From Nitrosospira multiformis (GTDB lineage: Bacteria > Pseudomonadota > Gammaproteobacteria > Burkholderiales > Nitrosomonadaceae), in contig NZ_FOCT01000005.1 in assembly GCF_900110185.1 (NCBI RefSeq), positions 135,076-199,075 of the forward strand: 64,000 bases of DNA. Reading direction: 5' to 3'. The notes beneath the pieces were generated by a model. That model ran no database searches. It worked only from the letters and a program-made list of their open reading frames with translations, and was not told the DNA's origin. The translations under genes and the position numbers were made by a program. This document shows, in pieces, positions 1 to 9,819 of this stretch (position 1 is the stretch's first letter; each line of letters begins with the position of its first letter).

Positions 1-953
1 ATCATTTTCACAATATCGTCCCCTTCCTGGTAGGTTTTATCTCCCTTAACCACGTGCCGAATGATGTAAGTGAGAGTAATCGTACCAGTAATATCACTCA
101 TACCTCTTGGAAGCTTGCTGGTCTGAATATTTAACTTTAGCCTGTCCGGCGCTAACCATCCGTTTTCGTCGGTAGTGGTCACCGAGAATAACTCCGGGTA
201 GGCTGTATACTCAGGTTTTGGCTCAAAGGTGGCATGTAAGATGGTGTTCCCTGTGAGGTTCAGGCCGAAACCACCGTGTCTGACAATCTTGATACTTCCA
301 TTGATCGGATCGAACAGCGGGGTGACATCATCGATGCGCACGGAAGCCACCAATTGTTCACTCCTGCCGGCTTGGATAGTTGTCTTACCCGTAATTCCCA
401 CAGGCAGGTTTGGTGGAGCACTTAGACCTACTTCGGCTCCCCTCTGGAGAGATGACTGAATTGTTCCGGCATTGACCGTGCTATATGCGGTCTGCACAGC
501 GCTCCATGAACGGATCCTCACCTGATCTAGTTTTATCTCGACTTCGGTGCGCTCGAGCCTGTCGGCAGGATTGAATGGACCCACTTCCGAGACAGTAATT
601 ATTAAAGCACCTTCAAACGAGGCTACGTTGCGCAGCGCCGACTCAACTCCATTTCCAATCCTGGAATCAAAATTCTTCCGCAAATCATCAACCGTTTTGC
701 TTTTTTGCGATAATGCACTTATATAAGCTGCCTGTGCCCGTTCCGTCAGGTCTGCTCCTGTTTTTGTGGCAGGCTTTTGCGCTGGAGAAAACACAACGCT
801 GACGTCCACCTCAGGTATCTTTTTTTTGCAGGCATTTCCTCGTTGATCTCGGCATTCTTTATACCGGCCAACCACTGAGGTTGATCCACAGCCGGATATC
901 AGCGCGATAAAGACCGAAGCAAGCAGTGCTTTAGCCAGTTTTTTGTACCGCAT
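1..953 (-). CDS. Lipoprotein of unknown function, 3' end beyond window
   Basis: An open frame starts with ATG at 953 and stays open for about 317 codons to the left edge, so the C-terminus is missing. The N-terminus is a typical lipoprotein signal: MRYKK, a hydrophobic stretch, then the lipobox LISGC near residue 22. The mature part begins with a Cys-containing segment (KECRDQRGNACKKK), then an Ala/Lys-rich helical stretch and a beta-rich region. I recognise no family. The start overlaps the end of the 81-residue gene upstream by 23 bases, which suggests translational coupling. Membrane anchoring is inferred from the lipobox; the function is unknown. Confidence 0.75.
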   Translation of the reverse strand, partial: MRYKKLAKALLASVFIALISGCGSTSVVGRYKECRDQRGNACKKKIPEVDVSVVFSPAQKPATKTGADLTERAQAAYISALSQKSKTVDDLRKNFDSRIGNGVESALRNVASFEGALIITVSEVGPFNPADRLERTEVEIKLDQVRIRSWSAVQTAYSTVNAGTIQSSLQRGAEVGLSAPPNLPVGITGKTTIQAGRSEQLVASVRIDDVTPLFDPINGSIKIVRHGGFGLNLTGNTILHATFEPKPEYTAYPELFSVTTTDENGWLAPDRLKLNIQTSKLPRGMSDITGTITLTYIIRHVVKGDKTYQEGDDIVKM

Positions 954-1176
954 AAATGCGCCCTGATTCCTCTTTACCGTTATGCGCGTTTGTAAGTAAC
1001 ACTTTGCAAAATTCTGTTCCTGGGTAATAAGCTTTTGGAAGCTCACGGCATATTTGATCATTGTGGCTTGCAAGCGCCTTTAATCGCTCATACCCTGCGT
1101 CCCATTCCGTAATAAACCAGGTGGATTGGGTAGCTGCGTTATTTTTATCCATGACCAGAATATAGAAAGAATCCAT
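931..1176 (-). CDS. Small hypothetical protein (81 aa)
   Basis: Start ATG at 1176 is chosen because GGAGG lies 6 bases upstream; a TTG six bases further out is less likely. The product starts MDSFYILVMDKNN and has a mixed, soluble composition with two cysteines (QICREL and EFCKVL). It has no clear signal peptide or membrane segment. The gene overlaps the start of the following lipoprotein gene by 23 bases, so the two are probably co-transcribed. I do not recognise the family. The strong ribosome-binding site and the operon-like overlap are the main reasons to accept it. Confidence 0.55.
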   Translation of the reverse strand: MDSFYILVMDKNNAATQSTWFITEWDAGYERLKALASHNDQICRELPKAYYPGTEFCKVLLTNAHNGKEESGRIYAVQKTG

Positions 1177-1352
1177 TAACAACCTCCGACATCAGCGGAA
1201 AGGACGCAGGTACAGCGGTGAGTGTTCAGGTGTTTTGATTGATCCCTGTGGTACTGATGCCCTCCTCTGCTTAATATGCGTTTTGCTCATTCACAATTAA
1301 CATAGTAGTAAATTTATCAAACGAACGAGAGTCCGCAAATTACAAACTATAA

Positions 1353-1800
1353 TCAATAGGATGTTTGATAGCTGTAGTATTCGAATTTCTTGGAACAAGA
1401 AGGAAAAACCGATACTGGAAAAGAAATGATCACGCGAGCTGTCCATGCCAAGCTTTGACCGGTTTGCTGATGCACTCGCAGGTTGTCCAGAATCAGGAAG
1501 GCTTTTCTGCTGGCATCCCTGATCTGCGCCTTAAGAAATTCAATCAGCTTGTCCGAGTTGAACGTCTCTTCAATGATCATCCAGCGCGCCTTGCCCTGGT
1601 TGATAACAATGGTGATCATCGATAGCTTCTGGCAGGTGTCCCGCATAAGCCACCGGCGTCTTCCTGGCAGGCGCATAACTGCGGCAGCGCACGTCAGTAT
1701 TGACCAGAGCAGTTTCATCGCCCCAATGAATCTCAGCGCCTTCCACCCCGGCGCGTTGCGCTATGGGACTTATGTCATCAAACCGTCGGCTTTGCTCCAA
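1353..1800 (-). pseudogene. IS630-family transposase relic (frameshifted, truncated)
   Basis: Two overlapping minus-strand frames together read like the catalytic half of an IS630-family DDE transposase. Frame one (about 1800 to 1650) contains EIHWGDETALVNTDVR, with the first catalytic Asp. After a frameshift near 1650, frame two carries the conserved ARWMIIEETFNSDKLIEFL and FLILDNLRVH, with the second Asp. The sequence then degenerates, and the third acidic residue (normally in an SPELNPEE-like motif) is not found. The N-terminal helix-turn-helix half is also missing, with an in-frame stop just upstream. No terminal inverted repeats could be defined. This is a dead fragment, not an active element. 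Confidence 0.8.
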
Positions 1801-2358
1801 ATCCGCTCACTGAAAGAGCATGCGTTATTTTTTTTCTTACCTCTTTGTTAATGTTCGGCATCGTACAGAAGTTGCCTTATCAAACCGCCATTCTCGATTT
1901 ACAAGTAGGGGCGCATTAAAACCGGAGCGGAATTTTTCAACCGCTTCCATGGGAGCTGCGGATGCACGGTAACCAGGATGAAGGCTATGCCGTTTCCATA
2001 CCGATCCGGAAAGAACGGTAGGTAATTCCCGACCGCTTCCCTAAGCAAGCAGAAGGATTTCTGCTTTTTGGACAAGCCTCATGAAGCCTCATGCCTTTTT
2101 CGCAAAGGGTTGCAGGAGTAATCCTTATCGTATTCCGCAAGGCGCCGCCCCTTGTCCGATAAACTGGGGAAGTTTGCCGAAAAACCTGAGTGATATCGAG
2201 CTTCTTGTTCACATTAAAGGTTGGTTTACGGATGGACGAGCAGATCGCCTTGTATTGTCGAACCCGTCCTCGAGGAAGATCTCGCAGATGCAATAAGCAT
2301 GGCTTTTGTTATTACTATAAATCGACATACTGGAATATTTAATTGTGGAGATTAAGCG
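1801..2358. other. Gene-poor spacer after the transposase relic
   Basis: Open frames here are short and look non-coding in all six frames. The only structure I can point to is a small terminator-like hairpin at 2047-2069. The stretch may be more debris from the insertion that left the IS630 relic, but I recognise no protein fragment in it. The end of the interval holds the ribosome-binding site (GTGGAG) of the downstream beta-barrel gene. Confidence 0.4.
2047..2069 (+). terminator. Terminator-like hairpin
   Basis: AAGCAGAA (2047-2054) pairs with TTCTGCTT (2059-2066) across a four-base loop and is followed by TTT. No intact plus-strand gene ends just upstream, so its role is unclear. Confidence 0.35.
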
Positions 2359-3423
2359 GTGAACAATACCCGATTTTTATGCTCGCTATTTTTTCTGCTA
2401 AACGTCTTCATGCTGCCCCCTCTCTATGCACAACCTGCCCCCCCTTTCAACGCGTTTGAATTCATTCCAAGTGGATCCCAGCTACCAAGTGATATACCAG
2501 TGGAAGGACTCGTTACCACCACATCACCCAATGCCATTCTCGCCCTTATTAACGCCGACCACGTTTTGGAAAGCAGCAATGGTTACCCTATGCGCACGCT
2601 GCTTGAACCTGGCGCAACTAGTTTCGAGGTAACGGGAAATTTAGGCCGTAATGACCATCAAGGCCTGAAAGGCAATTTCGGTAATGGCCAAGTACGCTTC
2701 GCTTACAACCTGGGGTTTGCGCAGTTTAACCTGGCTGCAGGCGGAATCTGGAGCGACAATACCGCTCTAAGAACAAGCAGTATTAGAGTAACTAACCCTA
2801 ATCCTGACATAGGAGGAACACTTACCTTTCCGAATACATACAAAACTGCTACAACTCTTCACGGCGCCTATGTTACGCCTGAAATCATCGCTAGAGTTCC
2901 TGGCACACCGCTTCACGTCACCCTTACTGGACTATATTTTCCGGGAGAAATCAATCCGAATGTTACCACCCTAGGGGGGCGTGTGCGCGCAGACTGGTTG
3001 AATGCCTTTAAAATAGGTAAAGCCTCATTCACTCCCTATGGCAGTTATACCTATGTCCATACGAAGGTAGGAAGATTCCTCGAAAAAACGGTACTTTGGG
3101 ACAAGGATTCTGACCATGTCAATCTGGTGCGGTACGGTATTGATGCTGTATATCGCCTTCACCCTAAGATAAATCTCTTAACACGTATCGAAGGTGCTCA
3201 TCGTTTTGAAGGAAATAGCAATAACGATCAAGGTCTGAATGAGGGGGTTATGGGCGGAATTCAGGGGTTAGGTCAAGCCTATACGCAAGATTGGGTCCGA
3301 GGTGGCGTCGGAGTGGAAGGAAAACTGGGTAAGAGCCTGGCCGGGATCATGCTCAATGCGACGTCACAAGGGCCGGTTACAAGCTACTGGCTCTCCATAA
3401 GCTATAAGCCTACATTTAAGTAA
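2359..3423 (+). CDS. Exported beta-barrel outer-membrane protein
   Basis: The product is 354 residues. Start GTG at 2359 follows GTGGAG by 8 bases. An N-terminal signal peptide ends near PPLYA-QPAPP. The rest alternates short amphipathic strands with Gly/Asn-rich turns (for example FGNGQVRFAYNLGFAQFNLAAGG), as in outer-membrane barrels of the autotransporter-barrel or OmpA-like type. No passenger domain, TonB box or plug is visible. The protein ends in YKPTFK rather than the usual terminal aromatic residue. It stands alone, 80 bases before a lipoprotein hydrolase gene. The outer-membrane location is an inference from strand pattern and signal peptide; substrate unknown. Confidence 0.65.
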   Translation: MNNTRFLCSLFFLLNVFMLPPLYAQPAPPFNAFEFIPSGSQLPSDIPVEGLVTTTSPNAILALINADHVLESSNGYPMRTLLEPGATSFEVTGNLGRNDHQGLKGNFGNGQVRFAYNLGFAQFNLAAGGIWSDNTALRTSSIRVTNPNPDIGGTLTFPNTYKTATTLHGAYVTPEIIARVPGTPLHVTLTGLYFPGEINPNVTTLGGRVRADWLNAFKIGKASFTPYGSYTYVHTKVGRFLEKTVLWDKDSDHVNLVRYGIDAVYRLHPKINLLTRIEGAHRFEGNSNNDQGLNEGVMGGIQGLGQAYTQDWVRGGVGVEGKLGKSLAGIMLNATSQGPVTSYWLSISYKPTFK

Positions 3424-3502
3424 TTTATAAGCAACAGAAGAAGGATAAAGCTATGCTTTAGGAAAGAACGCCACTTCTAAATCTTTTTTAACATTTCGAC
3501 CC

Positions 3503-4672
3503 ATGAAGTTTGCACGCTTGCTTGCTCTTCTTAGCCTGACTGCCTTGGTTTCCGGATGTGAAACGATAGAGGAAAAACCAGGATATGAAGAACCTTTGGT
3601 CAAAAATAAGGAAGACGAAGGTTCAAAAGCAGCCCCTACCAAAACTCCCGAGGCGGCCAAAACTCCAAGTGCTGCCCCCTTCGCAACTATAAGGGTATTT
3701 TTCGGGACAGATAGAAATATTATCAATAGCAACGACCCGAACGAGATGTTTGGCGCGCAGCGGAACTCAGCGGGAATTACATACGGTATCTGCCAAGTGA
3801 GCATTCCTCGTGATCATCGCATGGGGATGTTGGAGACTCCTTCAGCGCTTAAGCTGGAGTTCCGGAGTGATCCTGCCAGACACATCATATTGCAACGGGT
3901 TGAAAAAAAAACAAAGCGCGAATTCTACGCTGACCTGCAGGCTCGAATAAGAGTGTCTGCCGGCAAGAAAGCGTTCATATTTGTTCATGGCTACAACGTG
4001 AAATTTGCAGATGCTGCGAGAAGGACGGCACAAATTTCATACGACTTGGGCTTTGACGGAGCTGCTGTCTTCTACAGTTGGCCATCCCACGGAATACCTG
4101 CAGTTTTTGCCTATACTACTGATGAGCAGAATATCGAGTGGTCACAATCGAATCTAAAGCTCTTTCTCGAGGATTTTTTCGACCAATCGGATGCCCAAAA
4201 CGTTTACCTGATTGCCCACAGCATGGGAAACCGCGCCCTGACACGAGCTGTTTCAGCATTAGTAGCTGACAAACCGTCAGTTAGAGAACGTCTCAAGGAG
4301 ATAATCCTTACCGCGCCTGATATCGATGCAGAAGTGTTTCAAAGAGATATTGCTCCCGCATTGAGTGCATCAGATCGGCCGATTACACTTTACGCATCTT
4401 CTAATGATTTTGCATTAAGGATGTCTAGAAAAGTTCATGGCTCTCCGCGAGCAGGGGACGCTGGCCCAAACCTTGTCATTACAAAAGGAATTGAAACAAT
4501 CGACGCAACAAATACCGATACCAGCTTTATAGGTCACTCATACTATGCGGAACGACTATCCATTCTTGCTGACATGTTTTATATGATTACGGAAGGCCGT
4601 CGAGCGAATGGTCGATTTGGTCTTTTGAAAATCGATACAAAAAAGGGGCCTTATTGGATTTTCAAAAAATAA
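3503..4672 (+). CDS. Lipoprotein alpha/beta-hydrolase, DUF900 family
   Basis: The product is 389 residues with a lipobox LVSGC (Cys19), then a Lys/Glu/Pro-rich linker to about residue 60. The DUF900 (COG4782) hydrolase domain begins with the family motif VFFGTDR (residues 65-71). The nucleophile elbow is AHSMGN with Ser240; Asp273 or Asp275 (APDID) and His345 (GHSYY) are plausible triad partners. FIFVHGYN near 158-165 is the oxyanion-side motif. The protein is probably an envelope-anchored esterase or lipase-like enzyme of unknown substrate. It runs convergently into cysS, with only 24 bases between the stops. Confidence 0.85.
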   Translation: MKFARLLALLSLTALVSGCETIEEKPGYEEPLVKNKEDEGSKAAPTKTPEAAKTPSAAPFATIRVFFGTDRNIINSNDPNEMFGAQRNSAGITYGICQVSIPRDHRMGMLETPSALKLEFRSDPARHIILQRVEKKTKREFYADLQARIRVSAGKKAFIFVHGYNVKFADAARRTAQISYDLGFDGAAVFYSWPSHGIPAVFAYTTDEQNIEWSQSNLKLFLEDFFDQSDAQNVYLIAHSMGNRALTRAVSALVADKPSVRERLKEIILTAPDIDAEVFQRDIAPALSASDRPITLYASSNDFALRMSRKVHGSPRAGDAGPNLVITKGIETIDATNTDTSFIGHSYYAERLSILADMFYMITEGRRANGRFGLLKIDTKKGPYWIFKK

Positions 4673-4696
4673 CCTAAATCGAAATGTAAAGAAGTT

Positions 4697-6076
4697 TTAA
4701 CCCCTCCTCCAAGTGGTCCCTTGCGGACCATCTTCCAGCAAGATGGAAGCCTCCATCAATTCCTTGCGAATGCGATCCGCCTCGCGGTAATCCTTGTTGG
4801 CGCGCGCCACCAGCCGCTGTTGAATCAACTGCTCCACCTTTTCGGGTGCAAATGCCGAATCTTCCGTGGAGCCCGCCTGCTGGAAATATTGCCGGGGATC
4901 CTGCTGGAGCAATCCCAGCACTCCGCCCAGCGCTTTCATCAAGGCGATATCCCTGGGTAGTCGGGTTTTATTGACTTCGGTAGCGAGGTCGAAAAGCACG
5001 GCAAGAGCATCCGGGGTGTTGAAGTCATCGTTCATCGCTTCCCGGAAACGCGATGCATACGGGTTATCCCAGTCTATCTCGACTTCGTCGTGGACTCCGA
5101 TTCCCTTGAGCGCGGTATACAGTCGATCAAGAGCTCGCCCGGCGTCTTCCAGTTGCATATCCGCATAGTTAAGCGGACTGCGGTAATGCGCGCGCAGGAT
5201 AAAAAAACGTACCACCTCCGGCTGAAAGTGGGCCAGGATTTCGCGTACGGTAAAAAAGTTGCCGAGCGACTTGGACATCTTCTCGTCATTGACTCTCACG
5301 AAACCATTGTGCATCCAGTAGTTGACAAAAGGATGCCCGTGCGCCCCCTCGCTTTGTGCAATTTCATTTTCATGGTGGGGAAACTGTAAGTCCTGGCCGC
5401 CACCATGGATGTCGAAGTGCTCCCCCAGATAATGCTCACCCATGGCCGAGCATTCGATATGCCAGCCGGGCCGCCCCGGTCCCCACGGTGAATCCCACCG
5501 GGGCTCACCGGGCTTTGCTGCTTTCCACAGCACGAAATCCAGCGGGTCTTTTTTATGCGGATCGACAATTACCCGCTCCCCCGCCCGCAGCTCATCAAGG
5601 GATTTCCCGGAAAGCTTTCCATAACCGGGAAACCGGTGAACCGCATAATATACGTCCCCATTGGAGGCGGGATACGCCAGTTTTTTATCCACCAGAATCC
5701 CGATCATGGCAATCATGTCTTCCACATGACGGGTAGCACGCGGCTCCCATGAAGGCGGCTCCACCCCAAGCGCTGTGGCATCCTCCTCCATTGCCTGGAT
5801 AAAACGCGCGGTCAGCGCTTCAATGGATTCGTTATTCTCCTGCGCACGCCTGATAATTTTGTCATCAATATCGGTAATATTACGTACATAAGTTACATCA
5901 AAACGATTGGCGCGAAACCAGCGCTGCACCATATCGAATACCACCATCACGCGTGCATGGCCGAGATGGCAGTAATCGTAGACGGTCATTCCGCACACAT
6001 ATATTTTGACCTTGCCCGGCGTTAGCGGGATAAACTCCTGTTTTTCTCTGGTAAGAGAATTATGAATTTTAAGCAT
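4697..6076 (-). CDS. cysS: Cysteinyl-tRNA synthetase
   Basis: This class I aminoacyl-tRNA synthetase charges tRNA-Cys in the cytoplasm. The start at [12 protein letters not shown] (ATG at 6076) gives 459 residues, the usual length; an upstream in-frame extension of 20 residues looks non-conserved. Seen motifs: [19 protein letters not shown] with the first zinc-binding Cys and the HIGH-type signature HLGHA, the later zinc ligands around [13 protein letters not shown] and FPHHENE, and KMSKSLGN as the KMSKS loop. The C-terminal part, rich in Glu and Arg, is the DALR/anticodon region. The gene is divergent from the TPR-protein gene, with an 88-base shared upstream region. Confidence 0.97.
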   Translation of the reverse strand: MLKIHNSLTREKQEFIPLTPGKVKIYVCGMTVYDYCHLGHARVMVVFDMVQRWFRANRFDVTYVRNITDIDDKIIRRAQENNESIEALTARFIQAMEEDATALGVEPPSWEPRATRHVEDMIAMIGILVDKKLAYPASNGDVYYAVHRFPGYGKLSGKSLDELRAGERVIVDPHKKDPLDFVLWKAAKPGEPRWDSPWGPGRPGWHIECSAMGEHYLGEHFDIHGGGQDLQFPHHENEIAQSEGAHGHPFVNYWMHNGFVRVNDEKMSKSLGNFFTVREILAHFQPEVVRFFILRAHYRSPLNYADMQLEDAGRALDRLYTALKGIGVHDEVEIDWDNPYASRFREAMNDDFNTPDALAVLFDLATEVNKTRLPRDIALMKALGGVLGLLQQDPRQYFQQAGSTEDSAFAPEKVEQLIQQRLVARANKDYREADRIRKELMEASILLEDGPQGTTWRRG

Positions 6077-6164
6077 CTGGGGAAGATTTTGAATTGAACA
6101 GGCTTCTTGGTAGAATCTTGCGGACGCTGAGGGCACTACTTACAGGACGGAGAAGTATAGCACA

Positions 6165-7322
6165 ATGAAAACGCTGGATTTTCGCCGGGCGAGTGCGCGC
6201 ATTGCCTTGGTCGTGCTGTTCGCTGTTTGTCCGGTTGCGTTTGCTGATGAAAACGACGAGGTTGCCAAACTCTACCAGCAGGGCAATCTGGACAAGGCAC
6301 TGGAACAGGCAAATGCGTACCTCGCCCTCAAGCCAAAGGATCCGCAGATGCGGTTTCACAAGGGGTTGATACTGACCGAGCAGCAGAAAATCCCTGATGC
6401 AATCAAGGTCTTTTCTTCACTGTCGGAAGATTACCCTAACCTGCCCGAGCCGTATAATAATCTGGCGGTACTCTATGCCAGCCAGGGCCTGTATGAAAAG
6501 GCGAGGGGGGCGCTGGAGGCAGCCATACGCACTCACCCCAGCTACTCCATTGCGCACGAGAACCTGGGCGATATCTATGCAAAACTGGCTAGCGAGGCTT
6601 ACGGCAAGGCCTTGCAACTGGACCAGAGCAACGCTGCGGCCCAGACCAAGCTTGCGATGATCAAGGATTTATTCATCGGCAAATCTGGCGCGATAAGAAC
6701 TGCATCCGCCGCTACCCCTGCGCCGGCACCGCCTGCTTCAGCCGCGACCCGCTCCGCTGCCGCCACTACGCCATCTCCCACCCGATCCGTTGCTCCCATG
6801 GCGCCATCTGCTGCCCCGTCTGCTGCTCCCGCAATCCCGCTTGCTTCCGTCCACGCCGCACCCGGCAAAGCACCGCAAAAATTAGCGGAAAAAAAAACTG
6901 AAAAGGCGGAAAAATCAGCACCGGGAAAGATAGCGGCGATTGAAACACATTCACCCGAAAAGAAAACCGATGTTCCGGATGAATCCAACGAAATCATCAA
7001 AACTGTCAATGCGTGGGCTAAGGCATGGTCCGACAAGAACGTGACGGCATACTTCGCATTCTACGCGGGCGACTTTCAAACCCCTCGTGGCGTCAAGCGT
7101 ACAACGTGGGAAAGAACGCGGCGTGACCGCATCATCAAGCCAAAATCCATCCAAGTGGAAATCACTCACCCCAAGGTAACTTTAATCAATCCAGCACGCG
7201 CGAGGGTAAGCTTCAGGCAACTCTATCACTCCGACGCATTCAAACACGATTCGTCCAAAACACTTGAGATGGTTAAAACGGATGGGAAGTGGCAGATCCG
7301 GCAGGAGCGCTCCGGGAAATGA
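6165..7322 (+). CDS. Exported TPR protein with NTF2-like C-terminal domain
   Basis: The product is 385 residues. A signal peptide ends near VAFA-DEND. Tetratricopeptide repeats run from about residue 28 to 165 (for example EPYNNLAVLYASQGLYEKARGAL). A low-complexity Ala/Pro/Ser linker follows at about 180-270. The C-terminal 110 residues, starting NEIIKTVNAWAKAWSDKN, read as an NTF2/SnoaL-like domain (YFAFYAGDF, KWQIRQE). The gene ends in an ATGA overlap with the YkuD transpeptidase gene, whose product has a similar C-terminal domain, so the two probably act together in the periplasm, perhaps on cell-wall structure. That role is an inference from the neighbour. Confidence 0.8.
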   Translation: MKTLDFRRASARIALVVLFAVCPVAFADENDEVAKLYQQGNLDKALEQANAYLALKPKDPQMRFHKGLILTEQQKIPDAIKVFSSLSEDYPNLPEPYNNLAVLYASQGLYEKARGALEAAIRTHPSYSIAHENLGDIYAKLASEAYGKALQLDQSNAAAQTKLAMIKDLFIGKSGAIRTASAATPAPAPPASAATRSAAATTPSPTRSVAPMAPSAAPSAAPAIPLASVHAAPGKAPQKLAEKKTEKAEKSAPGKIAAIETHSPEKKTDVPDESNEIIKTVNAWAKAWSDKNVTAYFAFYAGDFQTPRGVKRTTWERTRRDRIIKPKSIQVEITHPKVTLINPARARVSFRQLYHSDAFKHDSSKTLEMVKTDGKWQIRQERSGK

Positions 7323-8560
7323 ATGTGCAAACCCAATCTGCCGGATGCACCCGGTGGTTGATAAGCATGCTTGCCGGGATAACCGGGGCAACGCTTTCGC
7401 TCTGGATTACCACCGCGCTGGCCGAGGAAGCCTTGGTCCTATCCACTGCCTCCACGACCGGACCCGAATCGATGCTCGTCAAGAGTCTCCAGGAAATCTC
7501 CGAGAGTCGCATGGATTCCGCATTAAACGGAATCGAGCAACTACTCAAGACTAATCCGAATTTCCGGCTTGCTCATCTGATCAAGGGTGACCTGCTGCTG
7601 GCACGCGCCCGTCCCATCCACACCATTGGTGAAACTGGCACGGCAATACAGCAGCCTATCGACGATTTACGCGAGGAGGCAAGAGCACGGCTTCAGCGCC
7701 ACCTGGCGCCGATACCGCTCGATATGACCCCCAAGTATCTGCTGCAAATGCCGCCGGAGCAGAAATACGCAATCATTGCCGACACAGGCAGATCGCGGTT
7801 ATATCTCTATAAGAATGTCGATGGAAGCCCGCGTTATCTAGCGGACTATTACATCAGTACAGGCAAGAACGGTTCTCAAAAGCTGAAGGAGGGGGATAAA
7901 AAAACACCCATAGGCGTCTACTTCGTCACTGATAACCTGCCGCGTCAAAGGCTTTCGGATTTTTATGGGGGCATGGCGTTCCCCATCAACTACCCGAACG
8001 AATGGGACAAAAGGCACGGGCGCAGCGGTTATGGCATCTGGCTGCACGGCACACCTCCGGATACCTACAGCCGTCCGCCCCGAGCGAGCGATGGCTGCGT
8101 AGTACTTGCAAATGACGACCTGAATGCATTGGCGTCGACACTTCAGGTCGGCATCACATCCGTCATCATCAGCGATCAGATGGAGTGGGTCAAACCCCAC
8201 GATGCTGCCGCCCTGCGTAGAAAACTGGCCCAGCACCTGGAGAGATGGCGGCGAAGCTGGGAAAGTGGGAATATGGATGATTATGTCGCCATTTACGGGA
8301 ACGATTTTTCCAGTGGAGAGCAGAAGCTGACGGAATGGATGCGAGACAAACGGCAGGCGGGTGCGGAAAAAAACCCGGCCAAAGTCGGTATCAGCAATGT
8401 AGGAATTTTTCTTTATCCTGGAAGGGACGATCTGGCGGTAATCAACTTCGATGAAGAATATTCCAGCAATGATCTTTCCAATAAAATGAAAAAACGCCAG
8501 TACTGGATGAAAGAAGATAAAAGCGGATCTTGGAAGATCATTTACGAAAGTGCGGCATAA
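7319..8560 (+). CDS. Exported YkuD-type L,D-transpeptidase
   Basis: Start ATG at 7319 overlaps the previous stop (ATGA) and follows a GGAG-containing site; the product is 413 residues. A signal peptide ends near TTALA-EEAL. The YkuD domain spans roughly residues 147-285: KYAIIADTGRSRLYLYK at its start, KKTPIGVY, then WLHGTPP (His243) and the catalytic SDGCVVL with Cys260. The family forms or modifies peptidoglycan crosslinks using an active-site Cys. A C-terminal NTF2-like domain follows (about 305-413, RRSWESGNMDDYVAIYGNDF), like that of the preceding TPR protein. The gene belongs to a two-gene unit with that protein. Confidence 0.9.
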   Translation: MNVQTQSAGCTRWLISMLAGITGATLSLWITTALAEEALVLSTASTTGPESMLVKSLQEISESRMDSALNGIEQLLKTNPNFRLAHLIKGDLLLARARPIHTIGETGTAIQQPIDDLREEARARLQRHLAPIPLDMTPKYLLQMPPEQKYAIIADTGRSRLYLYKNVDGSPRYLADYYISTGKNGSQKLKEGDKKTPIGVYFVTDNLPRQRLSDFYGGMAFPINYPNEWDKRHGRSGYGIWLHGTPPDTYSRPPRASDGCVVLANDDLNALASTLQVGITSVIISDQMEWVKPHDAAALRRKLAQHLERWRRSWESGNMDDYVAIYGNDFSSGEQKLTEWMRDKRQAGAEKNPAKVGISNVGIFLYPGRDDLAVINFDEEYSSNDLSNKMKKRQYWMKEDKSGSWKIIYESAA

Positions 8561-8679
8561 TCGGGAAATCATCGCTGCCTGTCCTTTCTTCACCCCATGC
8601 TGTTCGAGGATAGGTCGGGCAGGATCCGCCAGGTACATGAACGGATAATTCTTCCACTCTTATTATTACGGCCAAGCTA

Positions 8680-9303
8680 ATGCATATTTTCAAAGTTTTC
8701 TCAGCCTTTGCGCTCTCTTTCAGCCTCACCGCTCTTGCCGCGAATTCCCCGACAAGCCACCCGCAAGTTGAAATAAAAACCAGTCTCGGTAAAGTGGTAC
8801 TGGAACTCTATCCCGATAAGGCCCCAAAAACCGTCGACAATTTTTTGCGCTATGTGAAGGATGGGCACTACATCGGCACCATATTCCACCGTGTTATTCC
8901 GGGATTCATGATCCAGGGTGGCGGATTCGACAAGACTTTCAAGCAGAAATCTACCAGGCCACCTGTCGAGAATGAGGCCGGAAACGGCCTCAAGAATGAG
9001 ATTGGAACGGTTGCAATGGCGCGTACCACGGACCCTCACTCAGCCACCGCACAGTTTTTTATCAATGTGGCCAATAACACATTTCTCAATCACCCCTCGT
9101 CTACTCCGCCCGGCTATGGCTATACCGTATTCGGCAAGGTCATCGAGGGAATGGACGTGGTCAACAGAATCGCCGCTGTTCCCACCGATTCCGGCGGACC
9201 ATTTCAAAGCGATGTGCCGAAGGAAACCATAGTAATCGAGGAAATGAGACTTATTGCAAACCCGTCTCTCGCCTCTCCCACCCACCCACAAAACAGGGAT
9301 TGA
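8680..9303 (+). CDS. ppiA: Periplasmic cyclophilin-type peptidyl-prolyl isomerase
   Basis: The product is 207 residues. A signal peptide ([20 protein letters not shown]) precedes a complete cyclophilin domain. Catalytic landmarks are visible: [13 protein letters not shown] with the key Arg and Phe, [11 protein letters not shown], and [14 protein letters not shown]. It catalyses cis-trans isomerisation of proline bonds during folding of exported proteins. A cytoplasmic paralogue starts one base after the stop codon, so the two are surely co-transcribed. The symbol follows the E. coli naming of the periplasmic form. Confidence 0.92.
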   Translation: MHIFKVFSAFALSFSLTALAANSPTSHPQVEIKTSLGKVVLELYPDKAPKTVDNFLRYVKDGHYIGTIFHRVIPGFMIQGGGFDKTFKQKSTRPPVENEAGNGLKNEIGTVAMARTTDPHSATAQFFINVANNTFLNHPSSTPPGYGYTVFGKVIEGMDVVNRIAAVPTDSGGPFQSDVPKETIVIEEMRLIANPSLASPTHPQNRD

Positions 9304-9304
9304 T

Positions 9305-9799
9305 ATGATCAGACTGCACACGAATTACGGCGACATCATGCTCGAACTCGATCACGAAAAAGCGCCGGTAACTGTCCAGAATTTTATAGACTATGTAAAT
9401 AGCGGACATTACGACAACACGATATTTCACCGCGTGATTGACGGGTTCATGATTCAGGGAGGCGGTTTCGAACCGGGCATGATCCAGAAAAAAACTCGCG
9501 CCCCGATTGCAAATGAAGCAGGCAACGGTCTCAAGAACGACAAATATACTATTGCCATGGCGCGCACCTCTGATCCTCATTCAGCCACCGGTCAATTTTT
9601 CATCAATGTCAAGGATAACGATTTTCTGAATTACACATCCCCCACAGCGCAAGGCTATGGCTACTGTGTGTTCGGCAAGGTGGTAGAAGGCATGGATGTA
9701 GTGGACAAGATCAAAAAAGTTAAAACGGGTACACGCAGTGGTCATCAGGATGTACCTGTAGAAAATGCGATACTGGAAAAGGCAGAGGTAATTCAATAA
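9305..9799 (+). CDS. ppiB: Cytoplasmic cyclophilin-type peptidyl-prolyl isomerase
   Basis: The start at [16 protein letters not shown] (ATG 9305), one base past the preceding TGA, gives 164 residues and no signal peptide. The domain is full length, with [26 protein letters not shown] and [16 protein letters not shown]. It is about 60 percent identical by eye to the periplasmic copy just upstream, which points to a tandem duplication followed by loss or gain of a signal peptide. This arrangement of secreted and cytosolic cyclophilins in tandem is common in betaproteobacteria. Confidence 0.93.
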   Translation: MIRLHTNYGDIMLELDHEKAPVTVQNFIDYVNSGHYDNTIFHRVIDGFMIQGGGFEPGMIQKKTRAPIANEAGNGLKNDKYTIAMARTSDPHSATGQFFINVKDNDFLNYTSPTAQGYGYCVFGKVVEGMDVVDKIKKVKTGTRSGHQDVPVENAILEKAEVIQ

Positions 9800-9819
9800 C
9801 GTTTGTTAACATCGTGAAC

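Noticed and set aside
1353-1851. Possible intact insertion sequence around the IS630-like frames
   Set aside because: Transposase is frameshifted and lacks both ends; no terminal repeats or target duplication could be found.
6730-6920. Repeat array in the TPR gene
   Set aside because: The Ala/Pro/Ser codons give a repetitive look, but there is no fixed repeat unit; it is a low-complexity linker, not a CRISPR or VNTR.
7838-8638. 266-codon minus-strand open frame opposite the YkuD gene
   Set aside because: Antisense to a well-supported enzyme gene and without protein-like features.
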